From Hymenobacter sp. UV11 (GTDB lineage Bacteria > Bacteroidota > Bacteroidia > Cytophagales > Hymenobacteraceae), in the NCBI RefSeq assembly GCF_004684095.1, contig NZ_SRII01000003.1, positions 527,196-591,195 of the forward strand: 64,000 bases of DNA, given 5' to 3'. The notes under the pieces were generated by a model. It made no database searches, was not told the origin of the DNA, and saw nothing but the letters and a program-made list of their open reading frames with translations. The position numbers were made by a program, and so were the translations under genes. This document shows, one piece after another, positions 6,724 through 16,413 of this stretch (within the stretch, counting starts at the first letter, position 1; each line of letters starts with the position of its first letter).

Positions 6724-9700
6724 CTACTTCACTACCTCCACCCAGCCTTTGGTGCTGGTGCCATCAGCCAGCTTGAAGAGGTAATAATAAACGCCCGCCA
6801 CCAGGCTGGGGTTGCTACCCCAGGCATTGGTGGTGTTGTTGTAGTTGGAGGTGGCATATATCTCGCGGCCCCAGCGGTTGAAAACCGTGAGCGAGTTACC
6901 GGGGTACAGCGTCACGTTGTCGATGATAAGCAGGTCGTTCTGGCCGTCGCCGTTGGGCGTGATGATGTTGTAGAAAGCCGTTTTATTGGCAAAGCCAACG
7001 CAGGAAGTGTTGGAGTTCGACTCGCGCAGCGTCGCCTCATTGGAGAAAGCCACCACGCGGAAGCACTGGTTAAAGCCCGTGCTGCTGGCCACTACCGTAT
7101 TGCCCACGTCAATTTGCCGGGCACTAGCGGGCAGGGTCGTCTGCAGGTTATAGCCCGCGTTGTCATTCTGCTGGTACACGCGGTAGCCCGCCACCGTAAA
7201 GCCCTGGTAGGCCGTCCAGGTCAGGTGCGTCGAGCCCTGGTTGCGGCCACCGGGGCCGGGCATGGCCACCGCCTTCAGCAGTACCGTGGTGGCCGACACG
7301 GGCGCCGTAAACACATCGCCGCAGCCGTTAGTAAGGGTCAGGCTGTACTCGTAGGCCGTTTGGGCGGCGGTGGCGGTAGCATCGACGTAGGTGGTGGCTG
7401 TGGCCGCCACCGTGCCCACCTGCGCGAAGGCGCCGGTGCTGCCCGCGTCGCGGCGCAGCACGCGCACCGGGTTGGGAGTAGTGCCGGGGTTGGCCACGCT
7501 GAAGGTGAGGGTCACTTTCGAGTTATCAGTCGGCACCACCGAAGCCAGCGTGAGCTGCGGCGCCTGGGCATTGTCTGGCATTATCGTGATGGCCACCGGC
7601 GTGCCGGCGCAGCCATACTGCGAGGTTTCGGTCACGCTCACCGTGGCACTGGTGGTAGTGCCGGCCGCAAAGCCCACCGTGATAGTAGCCGTGCCCTGGC
7701 CGCTGGTGAGGGTGCCGCCCGTCACGGCCCATTGGTAGGTCGAGGAGGGGGTAGGGTTGGCCACCGTGTAGGTGAGGCTGAGCGTAGATGGGCACCCAAA
7801 GCGCGGCCCGCTGATGGTGAGCGCGCCCGGCCGCGGGTCCACGATAAACGTGCGGGTGTACAGAATGCCCACGCAGCCGCCGGCGTTGGTTTCGCGGGCA
7901 GTGAGGGTGTAGGTGCCCACCGCCGTGCTGGCCGCAATGCTCACCGTGCCATTTGTATTGGCGATGGTAGTGCCATTGAGCTGAAACACGTAGGTCGAGC
8001 CCGCCGCGCCGGGTAGGGAATAGGTTTGCGCCCCGCTATTCACGCAGAAGCGAGCCGGCCCCAGAATGGCCAGGTTGGCGGCCGGCGAAGGCTTTACCGT
8101 GATGTAGAGCGTGTCGCTCACGCCGCGGCAGATGCCGCCGGTTGGGTTGCTGGTTTCCGTTACTACCAGCTTAGCCAGGCCCGCCTGGGTGAAGGTAATG
8201 CTGGTCGTGTTCAGTGTATTAACCAACGTGCCCCGAGCCGAGCCAAATAGCTGCCACGCATACGACGAGCCGTTGGTCAGGGCGGTTTGGTAGGGGTAGG
8301 GGCCGTCGGCCTGGCACACGCTGGTGGGGCCGGTGGGCCGGGCCGTTTGCAGCACCGGGTTGATGCGCACGGGCAGCGTGAAGACCTGCGAAGGGCAGCC
8401 CTGCACGTTGGTCGCATACGCGCTCACCGCGCCCGCGCCGGCCGGCCCCCAGTTCACGGTAATGGCCGCCGTGCCCTGGCCGCTGGCAATGGTGCCGCCC
8501 GTCACGGCCCATTGGTACGCCGTGCTGCCCGGCTTTTCAATGGCATACGCCACGCCCGTAATAGTGGGGCACACCGATTGCGGCCCCACCACAGCATCGG
8601 CGGCCGGCAGGGGCAGCACCGTCACGGTGGCTTGCCCTACCCCCGCGCAGCCGCCGGTAGTGACGGTACTCGTAATGGTGTAAGTCGTTGTCTGGGTGGG
8701 CGTCACGGTGAAGGGGCCGGGGCCGGTCTGGGTAGCGCCGCCGCCCGTGAGCACAAACGGCCCGGTGCCGCCCGCCACGGTGAGCGTAGTGCTACCCCCC
8801 TGGCACACGCTCAACGTGCCGGTCACGGCCAGCGCGCCCGCCGGCGCCACCGACACCGTCTGCGATACCGAGTCGGTGAGGCAGCCGTAGCTCGATACGC
8901 CGCGGGCCACCACTAGGCCGGTGCCGGTGGTAGTCCAGCGCACCTGCACGGGGTTGCTGGTGCGGCCATTCACGAAGGTGCCGCCCACCACGCGCCAACT
9001 GATGCCGGGGGCCGTGCCGCCGCTGGCCGTGTAGGTACTTATCGTATTCACCGCACACACCAGGGCGTCGCCGGCCACGGCCGTCGGGCCCGTGGGCTTG
9101 GTCACGGTGATGCGAATAACGTCGGCCACGGTTTTGCCGCCGCAGCCAACGTCCTTCACCGTTAGGGCAATATCGTAGGGGGTAGGGCGGGCGTCGGCGC
9201 AGGCCGAGTTATACACGAAAGTGCCCGTGACGCTGCCCGTGCCGCTGGCCGAGGCAGTGCCCGTGAGGCCACCTGAGGCCACGCTGCCGGGGCTGTTATT
9301 AAAGGTGGCCGCGAAGCCGCCCGGCCCGTCGAGCAGCGCACTATTCAGGGTCATCACCAAGGGGTGGCCGTCGGCCTGGGTCGCCGTAATCGGGATACTT
9401 AGCACTTGCCCCGCCTCGATGGTGTAGCTGCGCGGCGTAACCACCGCCGAGGGCAGCACCGGCGCCTTGGTGGTGGGGCACTGCGCCACAATGAGCTGCA
9501 AATCGCGCCGGGTGGTGCCCACCAGCACCTCGCGCCCGTTGATGGTGCGGTACTCACTCACATCTACCGCCACCACGTACTTGCCCTGGGTCGCGGCGCC
9601 ATACTTAGCAATGCCCGTTGAGGCATTCAGCATAGCAAAATTGCCGGGCCCCGTGCCAAATGGCGCGGCCGTCGAGTAGCCGTTGTAGTAGGTAATGGCG

Positions 9701-10446
9701 TTGGGCAGCGGCGGGAAAATCGTGGGTAGGTTGGCTCCCGACGACGCGAACGTGCCAAACGGCGAGCCGAACGAGTATACTAGCCGGTCGCCGTCGGCAT
9801 CTACCGCGTTATTCAGCGAAATAGTGGTATCGCTCTGGCACACAATGGCTACTGCCGTGTCCGAAAACACCGGCGAACGGTTGGGGCGCAGGGCCGGGGC
9901 CATCGTTGTGTACAGCGTCAGCGGCTGGTTGTTGCCCGAGGTGTTGAGGTTGGTCACGTCCACGTTGCGGGCGCTGCGCGTGAACACGGCGTAGTAGCCA
10001 TCGAGCGTGGCCGGCAGGTTTACTACCCCCACAAACTTCTGCAGGCGAAAAGGTTGCGCCGGCCCGCTCACGGCGCAGCCCGCTGGCACCTTAGGCTGCA
10101 ACACCGCCGAAATAGTGTAGTTGGTAATATCCATCGAGCCCCCACTTACCGAGGTGCCCGAGCCCGCCAGCACGTTGGTGCCCTGCACTAGCTGAATTTT
10201 GGCCCCCGTGCTCGGGTTATAAATGCCTACTACCGCATTGGTATTGGGTTGGGCCGCGCCGGCGTTCGAGTTGTTATAAATCGTGACCGTAATCTCGTAG
10301 CGCACGGGCGCCGCCGCCGGGCCGTTGGCGTCGAGGTAGCGGTAAGTCATTTCCCCGCCCAGCAGGTGGGTGGCCCGGGCCGGGCCAGCCGCCAGCACCA
10401 GCAGAAATAGCAGCAGCGGCCAGCGGCGGAGTAAAAGTGCAAGCAT
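6724..10446 (-). CDS. Large T9SS type B sorted surface protein with PKD-like repeats
   Basis: A 1240-residue secreted protein. A signal peptide (LLRRWPLLLFLLVLAAGPARA) is followed by THLLGGEMTYRYLDANG, the characteristic first beta-sandwich of this Bacteroidota family. The middle is a string of Ig/PKD-like modules: near-identical stretches YQWAVTGGTIASGQGTA and YQWAVTGGTLTSGQGTA mark repeats, and a fibronectin III-like unit (HLTWTAYQGFTVAGYRVYQ) follows. The last ~80 residues are the gliding-motility-associated C-terminal domain (ITPNGDGQNDLL, VFNRWGREIYA, AGVYYYLFKL), a type B sorting signal for type IX secretion. It probably acts as an adhesin or matrix protein. The next gene upstream, at 10547-12826, is also a T9SS cargo on the same strand. 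Confidence 0.9.
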   Translation of the reverse strand: MLALLLRRWPLLLFLLVLAAGPARATHLLGGEMTYRYLDANGPAAAPVRYEITVTIYNNSNAGAAQPNTNAVVGIYNPSTGAKIQLVQGTNVLAGSGTSVSGGSMDITNYTISAVLQPKVPAGCAVSGPAQPFRLQKFVGVVNLPATLDGYYAVFTRSARNVDVTNLNTSGNNQPLTLYTTMAPALRPNRSPVFSDTAVAIVCQSDTTISLNNAVDADGDRLVYSFGSPFGTFASSGANLPTIFPPLPNAITYYNGYSTAAPFGTGPGNFAMLNASTGIAKYGAATQGKYVVAVDVSEYRTINGREVLVGTTRRDLQLIVAQCPTTKAPVLPSAVVTPRSYTIEAGQVLSIPITATQADGHPLVMTLNSALLDGPGGFAATFNNSPGSVASGGLTGTASASGTGSVTGTFVYNSACADARPTPYDIALTVKDVGCGGKTVADVIRITVTKPTGPTAVAGDALVCAVNTISTYTASGGTAPGISWRVVGGTFVNGRTSNPVQVRWTTTGTGLVVARGVSSYGCLTDSVSQTVSVAPAGALAVTGTLSVCQGGSTTLTVAGGTGPFVLTGGGATQTGPGPFTVTPTQTTTYTITSTVTTGGCAGVGQATVTVLPLPAADAVVGPQSVCPTITGVAYAIEKPGSTAYQWAVTGGTIASGQGTAAITVNWGPAGAGAVSAYATNVQGCPSQVFTLPVRINPVLQTARPTGPTSVCQADGPYPYQTALTNGSSYAWQLFGSARGTLVNTLNTTSITFTQAGLAKLVVTETSNPTGGICRGVSDTLYITVKPSPAANLAILGPARFCVNSGAQTYSLPGAAGSTYVFQLNGTTIANTNGTVSIAASTAVGTYTLTARETNAGGCVGILYTRTFIVDPRPGALTISGPRFGCPSTLSLTYTVANPTPSSTYQWAVTGGTLTSGQGTATITVGFAAGTTTSATVSVTETSQYGCAGTPVAITIMPDNAQAPQLTLASVVPTDNSKVTLTFSVANPGTTPNPVRVLRRDAGSTGAFAQVGTVAATATTYVDATATAAQTAYEYSLTLTNGCGDVFTAPVSATTVLLKAVAMPGPGGRNQGSTHLTWTAYQGFTVAGYRVYQQNDNAGYNLQTTLPASARQIDVGNTVVASSTGFNQCFRVVAFSNEATLRESNSNTSCVGFANKTAFYNIITPNGDGQNDLLIIDNVTLYPGNSLTVFNRWGREIYATSNYNNTTNAWGSNPSLVAGVYYYLFKLADGTSTKGWVEVVK

Positions 10447-10455
10447 ACAAAAAAT

Positions 10456-10550
10456 GTAGGGTAAGCTTTAGCTTGCCGCGGTAAGCACCAAGCGAGCTAA
10501 TTGGTAATACAGATAAAAATCGGGCAGCGGCCGGCTAAAGCTCACCCTAC
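10456..10550. repeat. Imperfect inverted repeat between T9SS genes
   Basis: GTAGGGTAAGCTTTAGCTTG and the complementary CGGCTAAAGCTCACCCTAC form the arms. The right arm overlaps the stop codon of the gene ending at 10547. Confidence 0.7.
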
Positions 10551-12826
10551 TGCCGCACCACGCGCCGCAGCGCAGACTGCCCCGCGGCATTGGTAAAGCG
10601 CAGCAGGTACAGGCCGGGGGGTAGGGCGCTCAGGTCGAGCGTGGCGGGGGCGGTGGTGCTGAGGCGCCGCTGCTGGGCCAGCAGGCGGGCACCCAGGGGG
10701 CTCAGCACTTCGAGGTCGTAGAGGCCGCTGGCGGCGGCTTCGCTCACCTGCACGTGCAGGCTGCCGTCGGGGGTAGGGTTGGGGCTCACCGTGAGGGCAG
10801 GCAGGGCCAGCGCCTCGCGGGCGGCCAGCGGCTGGGCGGCGTTCACGGGGTAGTCTTCCACCTCGCCCTCGCCCTGGTTGGTGGCGCAGGCGTTGGCTGT
10901 GTTGTTGTTGATATTCACTGCGATGCGCATGCGGGTGCTGCCTACGGTGCCGGGCAGCGTCACGGCCACGGAGTTGGTAGCCCCGCTCACCAACATATTG
11001 TACACCAACTCGCCGCCTGCGCCGGTGGTGTTCGAAAATACCCCGTCGCGGTTGTAGTCAATCCAGATAATAACGCGGTGAGTATACGCCTGGTTGGTCG
11101 TGACGGCAATAGTCTGAGTAGCGCCCGCCACCAGGGGCACGCTCTGGCTGGCGTAAAAAGTATAGCCGCCCGTCGAGTTCACCGAGGTATTGCTGAACGC
11201 CGCCCCGCTGGTGGCCGCGCTCACGTCCACGCCGGTAATCCAGAGCGAGCTGGCCGACGCCGCGTAGCCCCCGCTGGAGGCGCAGTACGTGAGGCAGGGC
11301 ACCTGTATCAGCAGGGGGGTAGGGCTGGTGGCGGTAGTGCCGCCGTTGGCGTTGCTGGCCGTAAGCGTCACAGTGTAGTAGCCGGCGGTGGCAAAGGCAA
11401 TTTGCGGGCTTTGCGAAGCGGCCGAGGTGCCTCCCACAAACGTTACGCCCGTGTTTGGGCTCACCGACCAGGTCCACGCCGTGGGCGAGTCGGTGGTCTG
11501 GTCCGTAAAGGTGAACGTGTTGGCTGGGCTGGTGCACACGCCCGCCACGTAGGTCGAGGTGAAGGCCGCCGTGGGTGGGCTAGTGTTCGGAACGGCCGTC
11601 ACGGTGTAGTCTTCCACCTGGCCCAGGGCGGGCGCCACGCAGGGCTGGGGGTTGGTGCCTACCCCATCGGCCACCAGGCGCAGGCGCAGCGGCTGGTTGA
11701 GCACGGCCGTAGCGGGCAGCGTCAGGCTCAGGCTGGGGCTGGCCGTGTTCAGGGCCTCGGCTACCTTTTCGCTGGCGCTAAAAATGCCATCGTTGTTGAG
11801 GTCGAGCCAGGCGCGGGTATCGTGGGCATTGGTGCCGCCGGTGGTGAGCACGAGGGTGTACCGCTTGCCCACCATCAGGCTGGTGCGCTGCGGGCAGGTA
11901 AAGTCCTGGTAGCCCGCGCTGCCGTCGGCCGAGGTATTGTCAATGGTATTGAGCCGCACCCGCGTGAGGCCGTAGTTGCAGCAGTTGGCGGTGGCCGCCA
12001 GGCCTGCGCAGCCGGCCGCTACTGGCACGCTGCTATTGTAGGTGATGGCAGTGGCGGCGCTGGTGGTGCTGCCTATCGCGTTGGTAGCCGTGAGGGTTAC
12101 CTGGTAGGTGCCGGTGCCGGCGTAGGTGTGCGCCGGGTTTTGCGCGGTGCTGGTGGTGCCATCGCCAAAATCCCAGCGCCAGCTGGTGGGCGCGCCGGTG
12201 CTTTGGTCCGTGAACTGCACCGCCCCCGCGCACACGGTAGTGGCACTGGCCGCAAAGGCCGCCGTGGGCCGGCTGGTGTTGGCCACCAGCGTCACGGCGT
12301 AGTCCTCATCCTGCGAATATTGGGGGGTAGCGCAGGCCGTAGGCGGCGCAATATCGGCAAAGTCGGCGGCCACGCGCAGGCGTAGCGGCCGGCCCGTTAC
12401 GGCCGTGGCCGGCGGCGTGATGGTGCCCGTGTGCAGCTTCTTGTTGTCGGAGGTAAACGCCAGCTCGTCGGCCGCGAACACACCGTCATTATTGTAGTCA
12501 ATCCAGACCCGCACGTTCTCGTTGGCCAGTGTGCCGTTGGTGACGCTGATGGGGGTAGGAGTGCTCACCGTGAGGCTGGTACTCACGGCCCCGCTGGTAG
12601 CGCAGCTAAAGTCTTTGTAGCCTTCGGTATAGTTGCCGCTGGTAGTATTAATGCTGCCCAGCGTCACGTTAAAAATGCCCATATTGTAGGCCGAGGCCAG
12701 CGAGCTGCTAGCCTTGCCGGGCGTGCAGGAGGCGGCAATCGGGCACTGCGCCTGGCTCAGGGCCGGCGCGAGCAATAAGCTGAAGCTGGCCAGTTTGGTA
12801 ACCCACGAACGTAGAGGTAGAAGCAT
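10547..12826 (-). CDS. T9SS type A sorted protein with three GEVED and two PKD domains
   Basis: A 759-residue secreted protein. The ATG at 12826 gives MLLPLRSWVTKLASFSLLL with signal peptide cleavage near ALSQAQ. Three GEVED-type modules are recognisable by VWIDYNNDGVFAADEL, AWLDLNNDGIFSASEK and IWIDYNRDGVFSNTTG, each ending with an EDY motif (DEDYAVTL, VEDYTVTA, VEDYPVNA). Two PKD domains lie between them (WRWDFGDGTTSTAQNPAHTY and the AWTWSVSPNTGVTFVG segment). The C-terminus (LTVSPNPTPDGSLHVQV ... LPPGLYLLRFTNAAG) is a type A T9SS sorting domain. Probably an adhesive surface or matrix protein. The start at 12859 would put 11 residues before the signal peptide. Confidence 0.9.
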   Translation of the reverse strand: MLLPLRSWVTKLASFSLLLAPALSQAQCPIAASCTPGKASSSLASAYNMGIFNVTLGSINTTSGNYTEGYKDFSCATSGAVSTSLTVSTPTPISVTNGTLANENVRVWIDYNNDGVFAADELAFTSDNKKLHTGTITPPATAVTGRPLRLRVAADFADIAPPTACATPQYSQDEDYAVTLVANTSRPTAAFAASATTVCAGAVQFTDQSTGAPTSWRWDFGDGTTSTAQNPAHTYAGTGTYQVTLTATNAIGSTTSAATAITYNSSVPVAAGCAGLAATANCCNYGLTRVRLNTIDNTSADGSAGYQDFTCPQRTSLMVGKRYTLVLTTGGTNAHDTRAWLDLNNDGIFSASEKVAEALNTASPSLSLTLPATAVLNQPLRLRLVADGVGTNPQPCVAPALGQVEDYTVTAVPNTSPPTAAFTSTYVAGVCTSPANTFTFTDQTTDSPTAWTWSVSPNTGVTFVGGTSAASQSPQIAFATAGYYTVTLTASNANGGTTATSPTPLLIQVPCLTYCASSGGYAASASSLWITGVDVSAATSGAAFSNTSVNSTGGYTFYASQSVPLVAGATQTIAVTTNQAYTHRVIIWIDYNRDGVFSNTTGAGGELVYNMLVSGATNSVAVTLPGTVGSTRMRIAVNINNNTANACATNQGEGEVEDYPVNAAQPLAAREALALPALTVSPNPTPDGSLHVQVSEAAASGLYDLEVLSPLGARLLAQQRRLSTTAPATLDLSALPPGLYLLRFTNAAGQSALRRVVRQ

Positions 12827-13112
12827 GCGGTAGGGAGAGGCGGGAAAAGACGGTAGCAAGCAGACCCCGGTAAAGTGCAGCCCACTCTTGGTTAGGCTCT
12901 AAAGGTAAAGACAAAGCAAGCGCTTCAACTGTCACTTTTACATGAAAATCGACTAATCCGGCACGCTGCCGGAAATTTGCCGGCCTGGCATCGCCGGGCC
13001 GGAACACCGCCGTAGGTTTGCGGCCCGGTTTCGGGCTTTTTGGTTCCTGGATGTTGTTCAACCAACGAACCAGGAACCCGGAACTAGCAACCAGGAACCT
13101 AAAAATAAAGCC

Positions 13113-13913
13113 ATGAAAAACAGCGTAGTTCTTATCACCGGCGGCACCTCGGGCATTGGCCGGGCGTGTGCTTTGGAGTTTGGCCGGGCGGGCGCCCGCG
13201 TCGTTATCACGGGCCGCGATGCCGCCAAGCTGGCCGCCACCGCCGCCGAGCTGGCCGCCGCCGGCATCGAGCACCGCACCGTGCAGGGCGACGTCGGCAT
13301 TCTGGCCGATGCCGACCGCGCCGTGGCCGATACCGTGGCCGCCTTCGGCCGCCTCGACGTGCTCCTCAACAACGCCGGCCTCAGCATGCGCGCCAAGTTT
13401 ACCGATGTCGATGTGAAGGTCATCGAGCAGCTCATGCAAACCAATTTTTTCGGCACCGTGTACGTCACCAAGGCCGCCCTACCCCACCTGCTGGCCAGCA
13501 AGGGCACGGTAGTGGGCATGAGTAGCATCGCGGGCTTCCGGGGGCTGCCGGGCCGCACCGGCTACTCGGCCTCCAAGTTTGCCATGAACGGCTTTCTCGA
13601 AGCCCTGCGCACCGAGCTGCTGCCCGAAGGCGTGAACGTGCTCACGGCCGCGCCCGGCTTCACGGCCTCCAACATCCGCCACACCGCCCTGCTCGCCAAC
13701 GGCCAAACCCAGAACGATACGCCCCGCAACGAGGGCAAAATGATGACCAGCGAGGAGGTAGCCCAGCACCTGCGCCGGGCCGTGGAAGGGCGCCGCCGCA
13801 GCCTCGTGCTCACCGGCGAAGGAAAATTGGTGGTTTTTCTCAACAAGTGGCTACCGGGCCTGATGGACAAGATGGTACTAAATAATTTCCGCAAGGAAGA
13901 AGGCGATTTATAG
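13113..13913 (+). CDS. SDR family NAD(P)-dependent oxidoreductase
   Basis: A 266-residue classical short-chain dehydrogenase/reductase. The cofactor loop is ITGGTSGIGRACALEFG at the N-terminus, NNAGLSM marks the central strand, a serine is available in GMSSIAGFRG, and the catalytic Tyr and Lys are in GYSASKFAMNGF. The arginine just after the first strand (TGRDAAKL) slightly favours NADP. The substrate cannot be read from sequence. The C-terminal ~40 residues (LTGEGKLVVFLNKWLPGLMDKMV) are hydrophobic and may attach to membrane or mediate dimers. It stands alone, ahead of a terminator and the porin gene. Confidence 0.9.
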   Translation: MKNSVVLITGGTSGIGRACALEFGRAGARVVITGRDAAKLAATAAELAAAGIEHRTVQGDVGILADADRAVADTVAAFGRLDVLLNNAGLSMRAKFTDVDVKVIEQLMQTNFFGTVYVTKAALPHLLASKGTVVGMSSIAGFRGLPGRTGYSASKFAMNGFLEALRTELLPEGVNVLTAAPGFTASNIRHTALLANGQTQNDTPRNEGKMMTSEEVAQHLRRAVEGRRRSLVLTGEGKLVVFLNKWLPGLMDKMVLNNFRKEEGDL

Positions 13914-13965
13914 CCTTGGCGACTGTGTGGCTCACGCAGTATTCATCTGGTGAACGGGTGCTTTG

Positions 13966-14008
13966 CCGGTTCTTTTCGCCTTTTTCAGGCGCGAGGAGCC
14001 GGTTTTTT
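13966..14008 (+). terminator. Terminator after SDR gene
   Basis: CCGGTTCTTTTCGCC and the partly complementary GGCGCGAGGAGCCGG form a stem followed by TTTTTT. The gene downstream starts only 22 nt later. Confidence 0.65.
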
Positions 14009-14030
14009 GCCTTATTAGTTACCCGTTTAG

Positions 14031-15482
14031 ATGAAGCAATTTTTAGCTCCCGCCGTGCTTGGCACGGCCCTCCTTCTCCCCGGCCTGGCCACTGCGCAGG
14101 TCAGCCCTACCCCCAACCAGCAGCCCACCCAAACCCAGGCCGAGCAGGCCACCGACCAGCCTCGCCCGGCGGCGCCTACCCCCAATTTTTTTCTCAAAGA
14201 CGGCAAGCTGCCGCTGAACGCCGACGCCAGCCGCTACTTCAAAATTACGCTCCTCAACCAGGTCTGGATGCGCTACAACGAGAGCAACCCCGGCACCACC
14301 GTGGGCGGCTACGCCGTACCCAATACCTACGACCTGGGCATCCGGCGCTTCCGCATTCAGCTCTACGGCCAGCTCACCGACCGCGTCTTTATCTATTCGC
14401 AAATCGGGATTAACAACCTAGCCTTCAACTCTGACCGCAAGGCCGATGGCACGCCGGCCAGCGCCGAAACGGCCACCGGCGGCTTCTTCCTGCACGATGC
14501 CGTGGTCGAATACGCCATTGTGAAGAACAAGCTGTCGTTTGGCACCGGCCTAGGCGCCTGGAACGGCCTGGCGCGCTACGCCTCGTCGTCGGCGGGCACC
14601 ATCATGGGCCTCGACCTGCCGGGCGTAGAGGAAACTACCAACGACGTGAACGACCAGTTTGGCCGTAAGCTCAGCGCCTACCTCAAAGGCAAGCTCGGCA
14701 AGCTCGACTACCGCGTGGCCCTCACCAACCCACTCATTTACCAGAAGGCCGCCGGCTACGTGCCTACCCCCGGCCCCAACGCCAACTTCGCCAGCACGCC
14801 GCCCAAGCCGCAGTACCAGGGCTACTTCTCCTACCAGTTCAAAGACCAGGAGAGCAACCTGACGCCCTACGCGGCGGGCTCGTATTTGGGCAAGAAGAGC
14901 GTGTTCAACGTCGGCGCGGGCTTCATCGTGCAGCCCGATGCCATGTGGTACACGCTGGGCGGCGTGGCCAGCAACGTGCAAACCAAGGCCATGCAGCAGT
15001 ACGCCGTCGACGTGTTCTACGACGCGCCGCTGAGCGCCGCACCCGACGCGCCGAGCGTGAGCTTCTACGCCGCCGCGCTGCACCTCGACTACGGCCCCGG
15101 CTACCTGCGCAACAACGCGCCCATGAACCCCGGCACCGGCACCACCAATACCAATACCACCTTCGGCTTCGGCAACGCCTTTCCGCAGTATGGCACCGGC
15201 AACGTTATCTACAGCCAGCTGGGCTATAAGCTGAAGGATAACCTGGTGGGCACCACCACCTTCATGCCCTACGTAAGCTACCAGCACGCGCGCTACGGCC
15301 GCCTCACCGACGACGTGAACTACTACGATGCCGGCCTCAACTGGCTCGTCTCGGGCCACACCTCCAAGTTCACCCTGGCCTACCAAAACCGCCCGTACTA
15401 CGCCACCAATAGCACCGGCGAAAACGTGGTAAGCTCGCGCCGCAGCGCCGTCATCCTGCAATACCAGGTGTACTTCAATTAG
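14031..15482 (+). CDS. Outer membrane porin-like protein
   Basis: A 483-residue protein with signal peptide MKQFLAPAVLGTALLLPG (cleavage near ATAQ), a Pro/Gln-rich linker and then a long series of alternating, aromatic-ended beta strands typical of a 16- or 18-strand barrel. Phrases such as LGIRRFRIQLYGQLTDRVF, FGTGLGAWNGLARYAS and FTLAYQNRPYYATNST are like phosphate-selective or short-chain porins of Bacteroidota. The final strand ends in a hydrophobic-plus-aromatic pattern (SAVILQYQVYFN), as expected for BAM-assembled proteins. Substrate specificity is unknown. Confidence 0.85.
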   Translation: MKQFLAPAVLGTALLLPGLATAQVSPTPNQQPTQTQAEQATDQPRPAAPTPNFFLKDGKLPLNADASRYFKITLLNQVWMRYNESNPGTTVGGYAVPNTYDLGIRRFRIQLYGQLTDRVFIYSQIGINNLAFNSDRKADGTPASAETATGGFFLHDAVVEYAIVKNKLSFGTGLGAWNGLARYASSSAGTIMGLDLPGVEETTNDVNDQFGRKLSAYLKGKLGKLDYRVALTNPLIYQKAAGYVPTPGPNANFASTPPKPQYQGYFSYQFKDQESNLTPYAAGSYLGKKSVFNVGAGFIVQPDAMWYTLGGVASNVQTKAMQQYAVDVFYDAPLSAAPDAPSVSFYAAALHLDYGPGYLRNNAPMNPGTGTTNTNTTFGFGNAFPQYGTGNVIYSQLGYKLKDNLVGTTTFMPYVSYQHARYGRLTDDVNYYDAGLNWLVSGHTSKFTLAYQNRPYYATNSTGENVVSSRRSAVILQYQVYFN

Positions 15483-15500
15483 CCGCCTCAGGCTTGGCAA

Positions 15501-15553
15501 AAGGGGGTAGGGAGCGGGGCCGCTTAGCAGCCCCGCTCCCTACCCCCCTTTTA
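15501..15553. terminator. Bidirectional terminator made from the GGGGTAGGG word
   Basis: AAGGGGGTAGGGAGCGGGGC pairs with GCCCCGCTCCCTACCCCC, followed by TTTT on the plus strand and AAAA on the other side. It lies between convergent genes (15482 and 15561). Confidence 0.85.
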
Positions 15554-15560
15554 TTCCACA

Positions 15561-16331
15561 TTATTCCACCACCAGCGCGTCGGTGGCGCGCAGGTAGGCC
15601 ACGCGCTCCTGCCAGCGCACGCGCAGCCAGATGTCGTCGTGGCCTAGCACAGGCAGGCGGTCGCCGGGCGCGGCGGTGCTGAGCCACGCGGCCCCCGCGC
15701 CGGGTCCTGCCATCAGGGCCGAGCCGGCGTGCGTGACGACCCCCACGGGCTCGGGGCGCAGCAGCACCAGGTAGGCCCCGGTGCCGAGCAGGTAGGCCGC
15801 GTAGGCCAGCCAGGTGCCGCGGCCGCTGCGCCCGCGCCGCAGCAGCAGCAAGATGGCCGCCACCACGGCCCCCATCAGCAGCCCTTGCAGGCCGGGGTAG
15901 TAGTAGCGCAGGGCCTGCACGCGCAGCTCTTGCTGCCAAGTGCTGGGGTAGCCCACCAAGCGCTGCCGCTGGGCCACGGCTACCAGCTGCCGCCAGGTGC
16001 TCAGGCGGGGCTGCCGGGCCTGGGCCAAGTTGAGGTAGAGCAGCTCGGCGGGGTAGTGGCGCAGCTGGTGCTGGGCGTAAGCCATGCGCAACAGCAGGCG
16101 CGGCGAAACCTGCTGCCGCTGCCATATCTGGGCCCGGTAGCGCGGCACCGCCGCCGCGTAGTCGCCCTTCTCGAACAATAAATCCGCCTGCCGAACCTCA
16201 GCAACTACCTTGGGAGTGGGGCTCGCCGAAAAATTTATGGGCCCGCAGGCTGTTGTCAACAGCCAGAAAGGCAACTGAATAAACCACGCCAGCCGGCTCA
16301 GCCGGAGCGCAGTACGCGTTTCTTTTTGCAA
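15561..16331 (-). CDS. BatE-like lipoprotein: TPR, two membrane segments, SH3-like end
   Basis: There is no ATG near the N-terminus. A TTG at 16331 gives QKETRTALRLSRLAWFIQ then LPFWLLTTAC, a lipoprotein signal with lipobox TTAC; the open frame extends to another TTG at 16406. After the cysteine come a tetratricopeptide-like region (ADLLFEKGDYAAAVPRYRAQ), two hydrophobic segments (LLMGAVVAAILLLL and LAYAAYLLGTGAYLVLL) and a C-terminal SH3-like part with LGHDDIWLRVRWQERVAYLR. This order matches BatE of the Bacteroidota aerotolerance (bat) operons, but no batA-D genes are nearby, so the name is by architecture only. The start codon is uncertain. Confidence 0.6.
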   Translation of the reverse strand: MQKETRTALRLSRLAWFIQLPFWLLTTACGPINFSASPTPKVVAEVRQADLLFEKGDYAAAVPRYRAQIWQRQQVSPRLLLRMAYAQHQLRHYPAELLYLNLAQARQPRLSTWRQLVAVAQRQRLVGYPSTWQQELRVQALRYYYPGLQGLLMGAVVAAILLLLRRGRSGRGTWLAYAAYLLGTGAYLVLLRPEPVGVVTHAGSALMAGPGAGAAWLSTAAPGDRLPVLGHDDIWLRVRWQERVAYLRATDALVVE

Positions 16332-16336
16332 CGGGG

Positions 16337-16367
16337 TTGTCAGATTCAAAATAGCGCCGTACTTTTG
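16337..16367 (+). promoter_or_regulatory. Bacteroidota-type promoter for tRNA-Lys
   Basis: TTG at 16337-16339, 20 nt spacer, then TACTTTTG at 16360-16367, matching TTG...TAnnTTTG. The tRNA begins 46 nt after the -7 box. It overlaps the N-terminal codons of the opposing gene. Confidence 0.65.
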
Positions 16368-16413
16368 CACCCACAAAAACGGTAACACACCGCGATTGTA
16401 ACACAAAGTTATC

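Noticed and set aside
6604..8016. 470-aa open frame antisense to the T9SS type B protein
   Set aside because: It begins inside the 6562-6723 palindrome and has no domain signal; it is a shadow of the real gene.
10754..12385. 543-aa open frame antisense to the GEVED protein
   Set aside because: The protein is Gly/Arg/Val-rich without domain features; it mirrors the codon bias of the real minus-strand gene, which has clear GEVED, PKD and sorting domains.
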